From Siphonodentalium dalli (taxonomy: Eukaryota > Mollusca > Scaphopoda > Gadilida > Siphonodentaliidae), in the NCBI GenBank assembly GCA_032622095.1, contig CP136062.1, positions 5,332,001 to 5,396,000 of the forward strand: a stretch of DNA of 64,000 nt, given 5' to 3'. Positions 1-13,165 of this stretch are shown piece after piece. Made by a program: the position numbers and the translations under genes. How positions within the stretch are numbered: the first letter of the stretch is position 1; each line of letters opens with the position of its first letter. Below the pieces are notes generated by a model that saw only the letters and a list, made by a program, of their open reading frames with translations, did no database searches and was not told the DNA's origin.

Positions 1-375
1 AAAATGAATTTTGTTTCTTTAAATCAGTTAAGCTAATTGACACGCTTGGTAGCAGAGACACGATATTTGTCATGGGATCCCAAGAGAGCTCGCAACGGGA
101 TTTATGTCTCGTACAAAGGCAATTTACATGTTATAACTCGATAATAAAAAAAAAAAACACCTCTAGTTTTAATATGTTTAGCACCATAACCTGACTGGTG
201 CTATGCTATCAATAGAGGGGATGCTTTAGGAATATTCGAGCTGAAATTAAAAACCACATTGACAGGGATGCGGTCGTGAGAGGGGGTTGAAGAAACCGGA
301 GAATAAGTAGACGACGATATGCCGCCGCCGATTCCAAGTCATGTTGCAAGAAATTTACTTTCCGCCAAACCAAAA
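1..375. other. Unique flank before the satellite
   Basis: No coding signal and no match to other parts of the window were seen. It contains a two-tier stem-loop: CCTCTA (160-165) pairs with TAGAGG (213-218), and TAGCACC (179-185) pairs with GGTGCTA (197-203). A 12-base A run lies just upstream. Whether the hairpin means anything is unknown; the satellite begins abruptly near 376. Confidence 0.5.
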
Positions 376-3300
376 GCATCCAAAATCGGTCGAAATTTTT
401 ACCCTTCTCGAAAATGGTCCATACCCCATGTTTACCCCGCCCCCGATAAAAATTGTTGGGGGTCGGGTGTTTCTAGGGGTATTTTGGGCGGGCCATCCAC
501 CATTAGCGTCAAATCTGTGGAAATCCTTACCATTCTCGAAAATGATAAATCCCCCATTTTCGCCCCTTCGTTGTGGCACCCTCGGGGTTAAGGGTGGGGA
601 ATCGGGTGTTTCTGTGTGGTATTTGAGGCGGGCCACCCACCCATGCCGAAAAATCGGTCGAAATCGTGACCGTTCTCGAAAATGGTCCATTCCCCGTTTT
701 CACTCACTCGCTGTGCCATCACCGGAGGTAATTGGTGGCGGTCGGATGTTTTCATGTGGTATTCGGGACGGGCCACTCAACCATGCCGTCAAATCGGTCG
801 AAATCCTTATCTTTCTCGAAAATTGTCCATACCCCATGTTTACACCCTAGGGCTAGCACCCCAGGGGTGATTGGTGTGGTCGGGGTGTCTTTAGCGGTAT
901 TTTGAGCGGGCCACCAACCCATACTGTCAAATCGGTCGAAATCATTACCGTTCTCGAAAATGGTATATACCCCATTTTAATACCCTCGGGTGGCACCCTC
1001 AGGGGTGGCGGTTGGGTCGGGGTGTTTCTAGGTGGTATTTAGGGCGGCCCACCCACGAAATCCTTATGGTTCTCGAAAATGTTCCATACCCACCTCCCCC
1101 ACTTGCAATTGGTGCCACCCCGAGGGTGATGGGTAGGGTTCGGGGTGTTTCCAGTGGTATTTAGGGCCGGTCACCTACCCATGCCGTTAAATCGGTCGAA
1201 ATTCTTACCGTTCTCGAAAAATGTTTCTTACCCCCATTTTCACCCCTCGTGGTGGCACCCCGTTGTGATAGGTGGGGTCCTGGTGTTTCTATGAGGTTTT
1301 TGGGGCTGGCCATCCACCAATGCCATCAAATCGGTCGAAATCCTTACCGTTCTAAAAATGGCCCATACCCCGTTTTTACACCCCTCGGGGTGGCACACCG
1401 GGGGTGATGGTGGGGGATCCGGGAGTTTCTATGGTATTTTGGGCGGATCAACCACCCATGCCGTCAAATCGGTCGAAAACCTTACCGTTTTCGAAAATGG
1501 TCCTTACCACATTTTCAACCCCCTCGGCTGGCACCCAGGGAGTGATGGGTGGGGGTCCGGGAGTTTCTAGGGTATATTAGGCCAATCACCCACCCGTGCC
1601 GTCAAATCGGTCGAAATCCTCCCCGTTCTCGAAAATGGTCCATACCCCATTTTCACCTCGTCGGGGTGGCATCCCCGGGATGATGGGTGGGGGTCGGGTG
1701 TTTTAGGTGGTATTTGGGCGGGCCACCCACCCACGACGTCAAATCGGTCAAAATTCGTACTTTCTAGAAAATTGTCCATACCATATGTTCACCCTTCGGG
1801 TGGCACCACATGGAGGTGATTGGTGTGGTCAGGGTGTTTCTAGTGGGTACTTGGGGCGGGCCACTCGCCAATGCCGTCAAATGGGTGGAAGTTCTCACCG
1901 TTCTCGAAAATGGTCCAAACCCCATTCGGTTCGGTGTATTCCTAGGTGGTATTTGGGGCGGGCCACTCACTCATGCCATCAAATCGGTCGAACTCCTAAT
2001 CGTTCTCGAAAGTTGTTCATACCCCATTTTCACCCCTAGGGAGTGACACCCTCGGTGTGATCGGTCGGGTTCTGTGTGGTTCTGGGTGTTTCTAGATGGT
2101 ATTTGGGGCGGGCCATCCATCCGTGTCGTCCAATCCGTGGTATTTGGGGCGAGCTACCCACATTTTCACCAATCGAAGTGGCACCCCCCCCCTCGAGTGA
2201 TGGTGGGGGTATGGTGTGTCTAGCGGTATTTGTGGCGGGCCACACACCCATGCAAGGCGTGATATCGGTCGAAATCCACACCGTTCTTGCAAATGGTCCG
2301 TACCCCATTTCCTACTCCAAGGGTTGCCACCCGGGGTGATGGGTAGGGATCGGGGTGTTTCTAGGGGTATTTGGGGCTGGCCAACCACTCATGCCGTCAA
2401 ATCGGTCGAAATCCTTTCCGTTCTCGAAAATGGTTCATAGCCCATTCTCACCCCTCGAGGTGGCAACCCGGGGATGATGGATGGGTGATTCGGGAGTTTA
2501 TATGGTATTTTGGACGTATCACCCACCCATGCCGTCAAATCGGTTCTCGAAAATTGTCCATACCCCATTTTTACCTCATTGGGTGGCATCCGCGTGGTGA
2601 TGGTGGGGGTCGGGTGTTTATAGGGGAATTTGGGGCGGGCCACCCACACATGCCGTCAAATTGGTCTAAAACTTGCCGTTTTCGAAAATGGTCCTTATCA
2701 CATTTTCAACCCCCTGGGTGGCACATCGGGGGCGGGAGGGGCGGGTGATGTCCTGGAGTTTCTAGGGTATATTAGGCTGATCACCCACCCATGTCGTCAA
2801 ATCGGTCGAAATCCTTACCGTTCTCGAAAATGGTCAATACCCTATTTTGACCACCTCGGGTGGCACCCAGGGGTGATGGGTGGGGTCGCGTGTTTTTAGG
2901 GGGTATTTGGGGCGGCCACCCACCCATGACGTCCAATCGGTGGAATTTCTTACCGTTCTCGAATACAGTTCATACCCCATTATCACCCATTCGGGGTGGC
3001 AACACCCAGGGTGATGGCGGGTTCGGGGTATTTCTAGGGGGTATTTGTGGCGGGCCACCCACCCATATCGTCAAATCGATCGAAATCCTTACCATTCTCG
3101 AAAATTGTCCATACCCCATGTTCACCCCTACGGAGTGGCACCACCGGTATGATAGGTGGGAGTCGGGGTGTTTCTAGGTGGTATTTGGGGCGGGCCACCC
3201 ACCCATGCCGTCAAATCCATACGGCATTTCACTCCCTATGGGTGATACCCCCCCCACCGGAGTGATGGGTGGGGTGGGGTTTTTCTAGTGGGTATTTGGG

Positions 3301-6044
3301 ACGGGCCACCCACTCTGTGGGCGGCACTCCTCGGGGTGATGTGTGGGAGGATCGGTTGTTCATATGGGGTATTTGGGGCAAGCCACCGACCAATGTCATC
3401 AAATCGGTCGAAATCCTTACTGTTATCAAAAATGGTTCAAACCCCATGTTCACCCCATTGGGATGGCAGCCCATGGGGTTGATGCGTCGGGGTCGGCTTG
3501 TTTCTAGGAGGTATTTGGGGTGGCATATTTTCACCCACATGCCATCAAATCGGGCGAAATCCTTGATGTTCTCGAAAATGGTCCTTACCCCATTTTCACC
3601 CCCTCGGGGTGGCAACCCGGGGTGATGGGTGAGGGATCCGGGAGTTTCTAGGGTATTTTGGGTGGATCACCCACACATGCCGTCAAATCGGTCGAAATCC
3701 TTACCTTTCTCGAAAATGAACCATACCCCATTTTCACAACCTCTGGGTGGCACCCCACACGCAGGTGATTGTTATGGGATTGGGGTGTTTCTAAGGTGTA
3801 CTTGAGGTGGGCCTCTCACCCATGCCGGCAAATCAATGGAAATTGTTACCCTCCTCGACTTGTCCATACCCCATTTTCACCCATCGGGGTGATGGGTGGG
3901 TTCGGGGTATATCTAGAGCGGATTTGGGGCGGGCCATCCACCCATGTCGTGAAATCGGTCGAAATCGTTACCGTTCTCGAAAATTGTCCATACCCCATTT
4001 TGACCCGCTCGGGGTGGCACCATTGGGATGATGGTTGGGGTCGGGTGTTTATGAGGGGTATTTGGGGCGGGCCACCCACCCATGCCGTCAAATCGGTCAA
4101 ATCCTTACCGTTCTCGAAAATGGTCCATACCTCATTTTCACACCCTCGGGTGGCACTCCCGGGGTAATGGGTGGGGGCCGGGGTGTTTATAGGGAGTAAT
4201 TGGGCGGGCCACCCACCCATGTCGTCAAATCGTTATAAATCCTTACCTTTATCGAAAATTGTCCTTACACCATTTTACACCACTCGGGGTGGCGCCCGCG
4301 GGGTGATGGGCGGGGCATCGTGGTGTTTCTAGAGGGTATTTGTGGCAGGCCACCAAATCGGTCGAAACCTTACCGTTCTCCAAAATTGTCCAAACCCCAA
4401 TTAACACCTACGGGGTGGCACCCAGGTTGATGGGTGGGTGGTCGGGGTGTTTATGCGGTATTTGGGGTAGCCTACCCACCCATTCCGTCAAATCGGTCTA
4501 AATTCCTACCCTTCTCGAAAATTGTCTATACCACAAGTTCACCCCTGAGTTTGGGTCGGGGTGTTTCTATGGTAAATTTGGGCGGGCTACCAATCCATGC
4601 CATGAAATTGGTCGAAATCTTGTCCGTTCTCGAAAATGGTCCATACCCATTTTCACCAATCGGGGTGGCACCCCGGGGTGATGGGTGGGGGTCCGGTGTT
4701 TCTGGGATGTATATGGGGCGGGCCACACACCCATGCCGTCAAATCTGTTGAAATCCTTACCGTTCTCGAAAATCCATACCCCAATTGTAACCCCTCGGGT
4801 GGCACCCCGGGTAACGAGTGGCGGTCGGGGTGTTTCAAGGGTGCACTTGGGGCTGGCCACCCAACCAACCCACCCACCCATGTCTTCAAATTAGTCGAAA
4901 TCATTACCGTTCTCGAAAATGGTCCATACCACATTTTCACACCGTCGGGTGGCACCCCGGGGTAATAGATGGGAGTCGGGCTGTTTCTAGATGGTATTTG
5001 GGGCGGGCCACCCACCCATGCCCTCAAATCGGTGGAAATCCTTACATTTCTCGAAAATTGTCCTTACCCCATTTTCACCCCTCTGGATGGCACCCCCGGG
5101 GTGATGAGTGGGGGATCGGGTGTGTTTCTAAGGCTATTTGGGGCCGGCCACCAACACGGTCGAAATCCTTACCGTTCTCTAAAATGGTTCATACCCGATT
5201 TTAACACCACGGGTGGCACCCTTGGTGTGGCACACCCGGGGTGATGGATGGGTGTCGGGTGTCGGTGTGTTTATAGGAGGTATTTGGGGCCACCCACCCA
5301 TGCCGTCAAATCGGTCGAAATCCTTACCGTTCTCGGAAATAGTTTATACCCCATTTCACCCCTTCGGGTGGCACCACTCTGGGTGTTTGGGCAGGGATTG
5401 GGGTGTTTCTGGGAGGAATATGTGACGGGCCACCCACCCACGCCATCAAACCGGTCCAAATCTTTACCGTTCTCGATGATGGTCCATATCCTGAAGTGAT
5501 TGGAAGGGAGTCGGTTGTGTATAGGGAGTATTTGGGACAGGCCACCCACCCATCCGTCAAATCGGTCGAAATCCCTACTGTTCTTGAAAATGGTCCATAC
5601 CCAATTGTTACCCCCTCGGGGTGGCACCCCGTGGGTAATGGTGTGGGTTGGGGAGTTTCTATGTGGTATTTGGGGCGGGCCACCCACCCATGCAGTCAAA
5701 TCGGTCGAAACCCCTACGGTTCTCGAAGATGATCCTTATCCCATTTTCACTCACTCGGGGTAGCACCCCGTGGGTGAAGGGTGGGGTCGGGGTGTTTCTC
5801 TGGAGTATTTGGGAGGGCCATGCACCCATGCCGTTAAATCGGTTGAAACCCTTAGCTTTCTCGAAACTGGTCCATACCCCATGTTTACCCCCTCGGGGTG
5901 GCACCCCCGGGGTAATGGATGGGTGGGTGTCGGGGTGTTTATTTGGGGCCACCCACCCATCCAGTCAAATCGGTCGAAACCCCTACGGTTCTTGAAAATG
6001 GTCTATACCCATGGGGTATTTCGGGCGGGCCACCCACCAGCCTT
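376..6044 (+). repeat. 138-bp GC-rich satellite, block 1
   Basis: Diverged tandem monomers. Landmarks such as TCAAATCGGTCGAAA recur at about 789, 927, 1187, 1326, 1464 and 1602, giving a period near 138 bp. Each monomer has, in order: the TCAAATCGG block, TTACCGTTCTCGAAAATGG, TCCATACCCCATTTTCACC, a dyad of CACCCC and GGGGTG, a G-rich stretch, GTATTTGGGGCGGGCC and CCACCCACCCATG. Indels are frequent. Both strands yield many open frames of 60-170 codons because the monomer lacks stops in several frames; these are shadows, not genes. The GC-rich dyad could fold on itself. Confidence 0.95.
1664..4560 (+). repeat. Higher-order satellite block A
   Basis: This run of monomers is repeated, variant by variant, at 9,841-13,165. 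Shared idiosyncrasies in the same order include a CATGGAGGTGATT variant (1,811 and 9,993), a monomer with the GTGTCGTCCAATC junction (2,126 and 10,337), a GTGATATCGGTC variant (2,259 and 10,451), and the GGGGCATTG/CGGGGCATCG monomer near the end (4,312 and 12,182). Single monomers are more alike between the blocks than within a block, which is the mark of duplication of a multi-monomer unit. Confidence 0.75.
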
Positions 6045-6534
6045 ATCAAATTTGTCTTGGGGAGAGACAGAAAGAAGTATATATGCATTCATTTGATAGC
6101 GTTTGAGGTGATAGAGTGGGTTTTGAATTGTCCTCGGTTTAGGGGCACCATTAGGAACCATTTGTTTGACAATATTTGGTCTTATTCCAAAAACATTGGG
6201 CGACGGTCATCATAATGTTTGAGTGGTCAGATGTGAATTGGCCGAAGGGCCCTATTGTAACATTTTGACATAAATTTGTCTTTCGAAAACATATCCTATA
6301 CTAACACTTCGAATGACTTCCTGTGTTTGTTGGTCCCAAAAATAAAAAGATCCCACAAAAATTCAACTTCGTAATAATAATGACGTATAATATTTAAGTC
6401 GATTTGAGTTTGATTATACAGTCCCGGATCGACTATGGAATTTCAACAAATGCGCCAATTGTGGCGATGAAAGGCCAGAACGAAAATGGAAGTTGCCATA
6501 CCTTAACATATTTGTCTTGGTGAGAGACGCAAAT
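5225..6534 (+). repeat. Segmental duplication, copy 1
   Basis: Direct duplicate of 7,516-8,896. The offset is about 2,291 bp at the left and about 2,361 bp at the right; copy 1 lacks roughly 70 bp around 6,009. It covers about six satellite monomers, including the diagnostic GAAGTGATTGGAAGGGAG variant (5,494, 7,783 and again 14,531), plus the X1 and Y1 modules. A third, satellite-only relative lies at about 14,330-14,812. Confidence 0.85.
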
Positions 6535-6836
6535 GTGAATTGGCCGAAGGGCCCTATTGTAACATTTTGACATAAATTTGTCTTTCGAAAACATATCCTA
6601 TACTAACACTTCGAATGACTTCCTGTGTTTGTTGGTCCCAAAAATTAAAAGATCCCACAAAAATTCAACTTCGTAATAATAATGACTTATAATATTTAAG
6701 TCGATTTGAGTTTGATTATACAGTCCCGGATCGACTATGGAAGTTCAACAAATGCGCCAATCGTGGCGATGAAAGGCCAGAACGAAAATGGAAGTTGCCA
6801 TACCTTAACATATTTGTCTTGGTGAGAGACGCAAAT
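6045..6836 (+). repeat. X-Y element: X1, Y1, Y2
   Basis: Non-satellite insert in the array. X1 is about 6,045-6,232. Y1 (6,233-6,534) and Y2 (6,535-6,836) are tandem 302-bp copies differing by a few bases. The motif TTTGTCTTGGKGAGAGAC stands both at the start of X and at the end of each Y, which suggests that X-Y is itself a tandem unit of about 490 bp. No TIR, poly-A tail or coding frame was recognised. Older relatives lie at 15.15-16.3 kb. Confidence 0.85.
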
Positions 6837-7319
6837 CGGTTGAAATCCTTACCTTTCTCGAAACTGGTCCATACCCCAGTTTAACCCACTCGGGTGCGTT
6901 GGTGGTTTTGAATTGTCCTCGACTAAGTTGCACCATAAGGAACCATTTGTGTGACCATATTTGGTCTTATTCGAAAAACATTGGGCGACGGTCGTCATAT
7001 TGTTTTAGTGGTCAGATGTGAATTGGCCGAAGGGCCCTATTGTAATATTTTGACATAAATTGGTCTTTCGAAAAGATATCCTATACTAACACTTCGAATG
7101 ATTTCCTGTGTTGGTTGGTCCCAAAAATAAAAAGATCTCACAAAAATTCAACTTCGTAATAATAATGACTTATAATATGTAAGTCGATTTGAGTTTGATT
7201 ATACAGTCCCGGATCGACTATGGAAGTTCAACAAATGCGCCAATCGTGGCGATGAAAGGCCAGAACGAAAATGGAAGTTGCCATACCTTAACATATTTGT
7301 CTTGGTGAGAGACGCAAAT
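6837..7319 (+). repeat. Satellite stub plus X2-Y3
   Basis: A satellite remnant of about 58 bp (6,837-6,894) is followed by a 5'-shortened X2 (6,895-7,017) and a complete 302-bp Y3 (7,018-7,319). Y3 ends at the same AAATCGGTTG junction into satellite as Y2 and Y4. The repeated junction argues for duplication together with flanking satellite rather than three separate insertions. Confidence 0.85.
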
Positions 7320-8406
7320 CGGTTGAAATCCTTACCTTTCTCGAAACTGGTCCATACCCCAGTTTATCCCACTCGGTGGCACACCCCGAGGGTGGTGGAT
7401 GGGGGTTCGGGTGTTTCTATGGGGTATTTGGGGTGGTCCACCCACCCAAGCCGTCAAATCGGTCGAAATCCCTACGGTTTTCGAAAAGGGTCCATACCCC
7501 ATTTTCACCCCCTCGGGGTGGCACACCCGGGGTGATGGATTGGTGTCGGGTGTCGGGGTGTTTATATGAGGTATTTGGGGCCACCCACCTATGCCGTCAA
7601 ATCGGTCGAAATCATTACCGTTCTCGGAAATAATTTATACCCCATTTCACCTCTTCGGGTGGCACCACTCTGGGTGTTTGGGCAGGGATTGTGGTGTTTC
7701 TGGGAGGTATATGTGAAGGGCCACCCATCTACGCCGTCAAATCGGTCCAAATCTTTACCGTTCTCGATAATGGTCCATACCCTGAAGTGATTGGAAGGGA
7801 GTCGGTTGTTTATAGGGAGTATTTGGGACAGGCCACCCATCCATCCGTCAAATCGGTCAAAATCCCTACTGTTCTCAAAAATGGTCCATACCCAATTGTT
7901 ACCCCCTCGGGGTGGCACCCCCGTGAGTAATGGTGTGGGTTGGGGAGTTTCTATGTGGTATTTGGGGCGGTCCACCCACCCATGCAGTCAAATCGGTCGA
8001 AACCCCTAGGGTTCTCGAAGATGATCCTTATCCCATTTTCACTCACTTGGGGTTGCACCCCGTGGGTGAAGGGTGGGGGTCGGGGTGTTTCTCTGGAGTA
8101 TTTGGGAGGGCCATGCACCCATGCCGTTAAATCGGTTGAAAACCCTTAGCTTTCTCGAAACTGGTCCATACCCCATGTTTACCCCCTCGGGTGGCACCCC
8201 CGGGGTGATGGATGGGTGGGGTGTCGGGGTGTTTATTTGGAGCCACCCACCCATTCAGTCAAATCGGTCGAAACCCCTACGGTTCTTGAAAATGGTTTAT
8301 ACCCAATGTTCACCCCATCAGGGTAGCACCCCCGTGGGTGAAAGGTGAAAGGTGGGGGATCGTGATGTTTCTATGGGGTATTTCGGGCGGGCCACCCACC
8401 AGCCTT
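7320..8406 (+). repeat. 138-bp satellite, block 2
   Basis: Same monomer family as block 1. From about 7,516 it is the duplicate of 5,225 onward, including the monomer lacking its central part before GAAGTGATTGGAAGG. Confidence 0.93.
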
Positions 8407-8896
8407 ATCAAATTTGTCTTGGGGAGAGACAGAAAGAAGTATATATGCATTCATTTGATAGCGTTTGAGATGATAGAGTGGGTTTTGAATTTTCCTCGGT
8501 TTAGGGGCACCATTAGGAACCATTTGTTTGACCATATTTGGTCTTATTCCAAAAACATTGGGCAACGGTCATCATAATGTTTTAGTGGTCAGATGTGAAT
8601 TGGCCGAAGGGCCCTATTGTAACATTTTGACATAAATTTGTCTTTCGAAAACATATCCTATACTAACACTTCGAATGACTTCCTGTGTTTGTTGGTCCCA
8701 AAAATAAGAAGATCCCACAAAAATAAAACTTCGTAATAATAATGACTTATAATATTTAAGTCGATTTGAGTTTGATTATACAGTCCCGGATCGACTATAG
8801 AAGTCCAATAAATGCGCCAATCGTGGCGACGAAAGGCCAGAACGAAAATGGAAGTTGCTATACATTAACACATTTGTCTTGGTGAGAGACCCAAAT
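7516..8896 (+). repeat. Segmental duplication, copy 2
   Basis: Duplicate of 5,225-6,534. It retains the roughly 70 bp missing from copy 1 and carries X3 and Y4 at its right end. Confidence 0.85.
8407..8896 (+). repeat. X-Y element: X3, Y4
   Basis: X3 (8,407-8,594) and Y4 (8,595-8,896, 302 bp) form one complete unit of about 490 bp. Differences from X1-Y1 are scattered point changes. The right junction into satellite is the same as for Y2 and Y3. Confidence 0.85.
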
Positions 8897-11800
8897 CGGT
8901 TGAAATCCTTACCTTTCTCGAAACTGGTCCATACCCCAGTTTAACCCACTCGGTGGCACACCTCGAGGGTGATGGATGGGGGTTCGGGTGTTTCTATGGG
9001 GCATTTGGGGTGGGCCACCCACACATACCGTCAAATGGGTCTAAATCACTACTGTTCTCGAAAATGGTCCATACCCCATTGATACCCCATCGGGGTCGCA
9101 CCCCCGTGGGTGATGGGTGCAGCCAAATCGGTCGAAACCCCTACGGTTCTCGAAGATGTCCATACTCCATTTTCACCCACTCCGGGTAGCACTCCCGTGG
9201 GTGACGTGCGGGGTCGGGGTCTTTATATGGGCTATTTGGGGCGGGCCACCCACCCATGCCATTAAATCGATCGAATTCCTTACCTTTCTCGAAAATGGTC
9301 CTTACTCCATTTTAACCCCCTCGGGGTGGCACCCCTGGGGGTGATGGGTGGGGGTCGGGTGTTTCCATGAGTATTTGGGAGGGCCACCCACCCATGCCGT
9401 CAAATCGGTTGAAATACTTACTTTTCTCGTAACTGGTCCCTACCCCAGTTTAACCCCATCGGTTGGCACACCCCGAGGGTGGTGGATGGGCGTTCGGGTG
9501 TTCCTATGGGGTATTTGGGGTGGGCCACCCACCCATGCCGTCAAACGGTCGCAATCCCTACGGTTCTCGAAAAGGGTCCTTACGTGGTGGTACCCCCGGG
9601 GTGATAGGTTGTGTCCGGGTGTTTCTAGTATGTTTTTGGGGCTGGCCACACACCCATGCCACCAAATCGGTCGAAATCCTTACCGTTCTAACAATGGTCC
9701 ATACCGTTTTTTACCCCCCCCCCCCTCCGGGTGGCACACCGGGGTGATGGGGGGGATCCAGGAGTTTCTAGTGTATTTTGGGCCGTCAAATCGGTCGAAA
9801 TCCTCACCGTACTCGAAAAAAGGACCATACTCTATTTTCACCTCATCGGGGTGGCACCCCCGGGGTGATGGGTGGGGTCGGTGTTTTTAGGTGGTATTTG
9901 AGGCGGGCCACCCACACATGACGTAAAATCGGTCAAAATTCGTACCCTTCGCGAAAATTGTCCATACCATATATTCACCTTTCGGTGGCACCCCATGGAG
10001 GTGATTTGTGGGGGGGGGGGGTCAGTGTGTTTCTATGGAGTACTTGGGTGGTCACTCGCCCATACCGTCAAATGGGTGGAAATTCTCACCGTTCTCGAAA
10101 ATGGTCCATACCCCATTCACCCCTTCGGGGTGGCACCCCCCAGGGGTGATAGATGGGTTCGGTGAATTTATAGGTGGTATTTGGGGCGGGCCACCCACCC
10201 ATGCCATCAAATCGGTCGAAATCCTTATCTAAAATTGTCCATACCCCATTTACACCCATACGGAGTGTCACCCCCGGTGTGATCGGTCGGGTTCGGGGTG
10301 TTTCTAGATGGGATTTGGGGCGGGCCACCCATCCGTGTCGTCCAATCGGTGGTATTTGGGGCGGGCTACCAACATGTTACCCCATCGAAGTTGCACCCCC
10401 GAGTGATGGTGGGGGTATGGTGTGTCTATGGGTATTTGGGGCGGGCCAACCATCCAAGCTGTGATATCGGTCGAAATCCACACCGGTCTTGTAAATGGTC
10501 CGTTCCCCATTTTCACCACCTGCGGTCAAATCGGTTGAAATTCTTACCCTTCTCGAAAGTTGTCTATACCACATGTTCACCCCCTGTGTGTCACCCCGGG
10601 TGATGGGTGGGGTCGGGTGTTTTTAGGGGGTATTTTGGGCGAGCCACCCACCCATGCCGTCAAATCGGTCTAAATTCTTACCCTTCTCGAAAATTATCCA
10701 TACCCCATGTTCATCCCTGGGGTGGCATCCCCAGGAGGTAATTGGTGGGGTATCGACGTGTTTCTTCGGGTTACTTGGGCGGACCACTCACCCATGGCAT
10801 CCAATCTGTGGAAATTCTTACCGTTCCCGAGTAAGGTCCATACCCCATTTTCACCCCTTCGGGTGGCACCACCCAGGGGTGATGTCGGGTTCGGGTATTT
10901 ATATGGGGTATTTGTGGCGGGCCAGCCACCCACGACGTCAAATCGGTCGAAATCCTTACCATTCTCGAATATTGTCCATACCCCATGTTCACCCCTGCGG
11001 AGTGGCACCACCGGTGTGATAGGTGGGAGTCGGGTGTTTATAGGTGGTATTTGGGCGGGCCACCCACCCATGTCGTCAAATCCATACGGCATGTTCACTC
11101 CCTATGGTGGCACCCCCACCGGAGTGATGGGTGGGTGTGGGGTTTTTCTAGTGGGTATTTAGGGCGGGCCGCACACCCTGTGGGCGGCACTCCTCGTGGT
11201 GATGGCTTGGGAATCGGGTGTTCATAGGGGTTATTTGGGGCAAGCCACCGACCCATGCCATCAAATCGGTCGAAATCCTTACCGTTCTCAAAAATGGTTC
11301 ATACCCCCCATGTTCACCCCCTTGGGGTGGCAGCCACTGGGGTTGATGACTCGGGGTTCGGCGTGTTTCTAGGTGTTATGTGTGGTGGGCCATCACACAT
11401 GCCATCAAATCGGGCGAAATCCTTTCCGTACTCGAAAATGGTCCTTACCCCATGTTCACCTCCTCGGGTGGCAACCCGGGTGATGGGTGGGTGATCCGGG
11501 AGTTTCTATGATATTTTGGGTAGATCACCCACCCATGCCGTCAAATCGGTCGAAATCCTTACCGTTCTCGAAAATGATCCATACCCCATTTTCACCTCCT
11601 TGGGGTGGCACCCCCGCAGGTGATTGGTATGGGATCGGTGTGTTTCTATGGTGTACTTGAGGTGGGCCACTCACCGTGCCGTCAAATCAGTGGAAATTAT
11701 TACTCTCCTCGAAAAATTGTCCATACCCCATGTTCACCCCATGGGGTGGCACCCCCATGAGGTGATTGGTGGTTCGTGTTGTTTCTATGGGGTACTTGGG

Positions 11801-12291
11801 GTGGGCCACTCACCCACGCCGTCAAATCGGTGCTAATTCTTACCGTTCTCGAAAATAGTCCATACCCCATTTTCACCTGTCGTGGTGGCACCATTGAGCT
11901 GATGGTTGGAGGCCGGGTGTTTCTGGTGGGTATTTGGGGCGGGCCACACACCCATGCCATCAAATCGGTCAAAATCCTTACCGTTCTCGAAAATGATCCA
12001 TACCCCATTTTCACACCCTTGGGTGCCACCCCGGGGAAATGGGTGGGGTCGGGGTGTTTCTAGGGGATAATTGGAGCGGGCCACCACCCAGGCCGTCAAT
12101 TCGGTAGAAATCCTTACCTTTATCCGAATTGTCCTTACACCATTTTACGCCCCTCGGGGTGGCACCCGCGGGGTGATGGATGGGGCATTGTGCTGTTTCT
12201 AGGGGGTATTTGGGGCAGATCGCTCGAAATCCTTACCATTCTCCAAAATTGTCCATACCCCATTTAACACCCACGGGGTGGCACCCCGGGG
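8897..12291 (+). repeat. 138-bp satellite, block 3
   Basis: Same family. The part from about 9,841 is the higher-order partner of 1,664-4,560. It contains short C and G homopolymers, for example near 9,715 and 10,011. It stops at a transposon insertion and resumes at 13,075 in the expected register. Confidence 0.93.
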
Positions 12292-13165
12292 CCTTGTACT
12301 ATGGACCATAATAATTTTAATCACAAGGTTAAGGGATGTACACAGGAGGCGGGCAAGTGCAATAGACCACTGTATTGTAATAGTGTAGATTATACCCGTG
12401 TGCATGTGGGCTCATTGCCGATGGGTGATTGGGTTTGATCAGAATGGCATTCACACTGCGGCAATCAAGCGGTTGTCTCGTGGCAAACAACCTAAAGTCT
12501 GTATTGGAGTATTGACCAATTATGACATTCGTGCAGGGACGTTGTTAGAGGGTCTCCTTTGTGGGTACACAACTTGGAGTTTAAACCTGCACCTGAGACC
12601 TTCTAGCTATACGTCTCTTGTACATATTAGCAATAGAATACTGCAGCGATTCTGAATGACAAACCAACTAGAAATTAAATACATCGTACTACTTGAATTG
12701 TTGGAACAGACGATAACCATTGATGAAATATAACACAATGCACGAACGGTTGCGGTGTACTCACTGGGCGATTATTTAAAGGATACCGATTACCACTAAT
12801 CAAATTGAACACGGCTCACCCATGCACTAGCGATAACATCTCAATGAGTGTCTCCGAGGAATCATTTTTTTCATTGGTCAATCAAGTCACATGTGAAAAA
12901 CTTATTATTTTATTGGTCACCAATTATTGTATTGGTCAACATGCATGTGAAAGCGGAATTACAAGAAGTCGCCTATACACTGTTAGAATAAGAGTGGAGG
13001 TCTATGGTAATCGACACCTTTTGTGTGCCCCACTGAAGCTTGTGATTACAATAATTGTGTTCTATAGTATAGGGTTGATGGGTGGGTGGTCGGGGTGTTT
13101 TATGTGGTATTTGGGGTGGGCCACCAACCCATTCCGTCAAATCGGTCTAAATTCCTACCCTCTGG
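9841..13165 (+). repeat. Higher-order satellite block B, split
   Basis: Partner of 1,664-4,560. Removing the insert at 12,292-13,074 makes it collinear with block A: the sequence just left of the insert matches about 4,311-4,424 and that just right matches from about 4,427. The insertion is therefore younger than the duplication, or hit only one copy. Confidence 0.75.
12292..13074. mobile_element. 783-bp TIR transposon in satellite
   Basis: The ends are imperfect inverted repeats of about 75 bp. The left end reads CCTTGTACTATGGACCATAA and the complement of the right end CCCTATACTATAGAACACAA; both continue with a shared TAATCACAAG block. No transposase frame is present, so it is non-autonomous. 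The target duplication cannot be resolved because both flanks are G-rich. The superfamily is not assigned. The uninterrupted paralogous site is near 4,415-4,435. Confidence 0.82.

Noticed and set aside
160-218. Two-tier stem-loop as an RNA gene
   Set aside because: The stems are short (6 and 7 bp), and nothing else supports a transcript.
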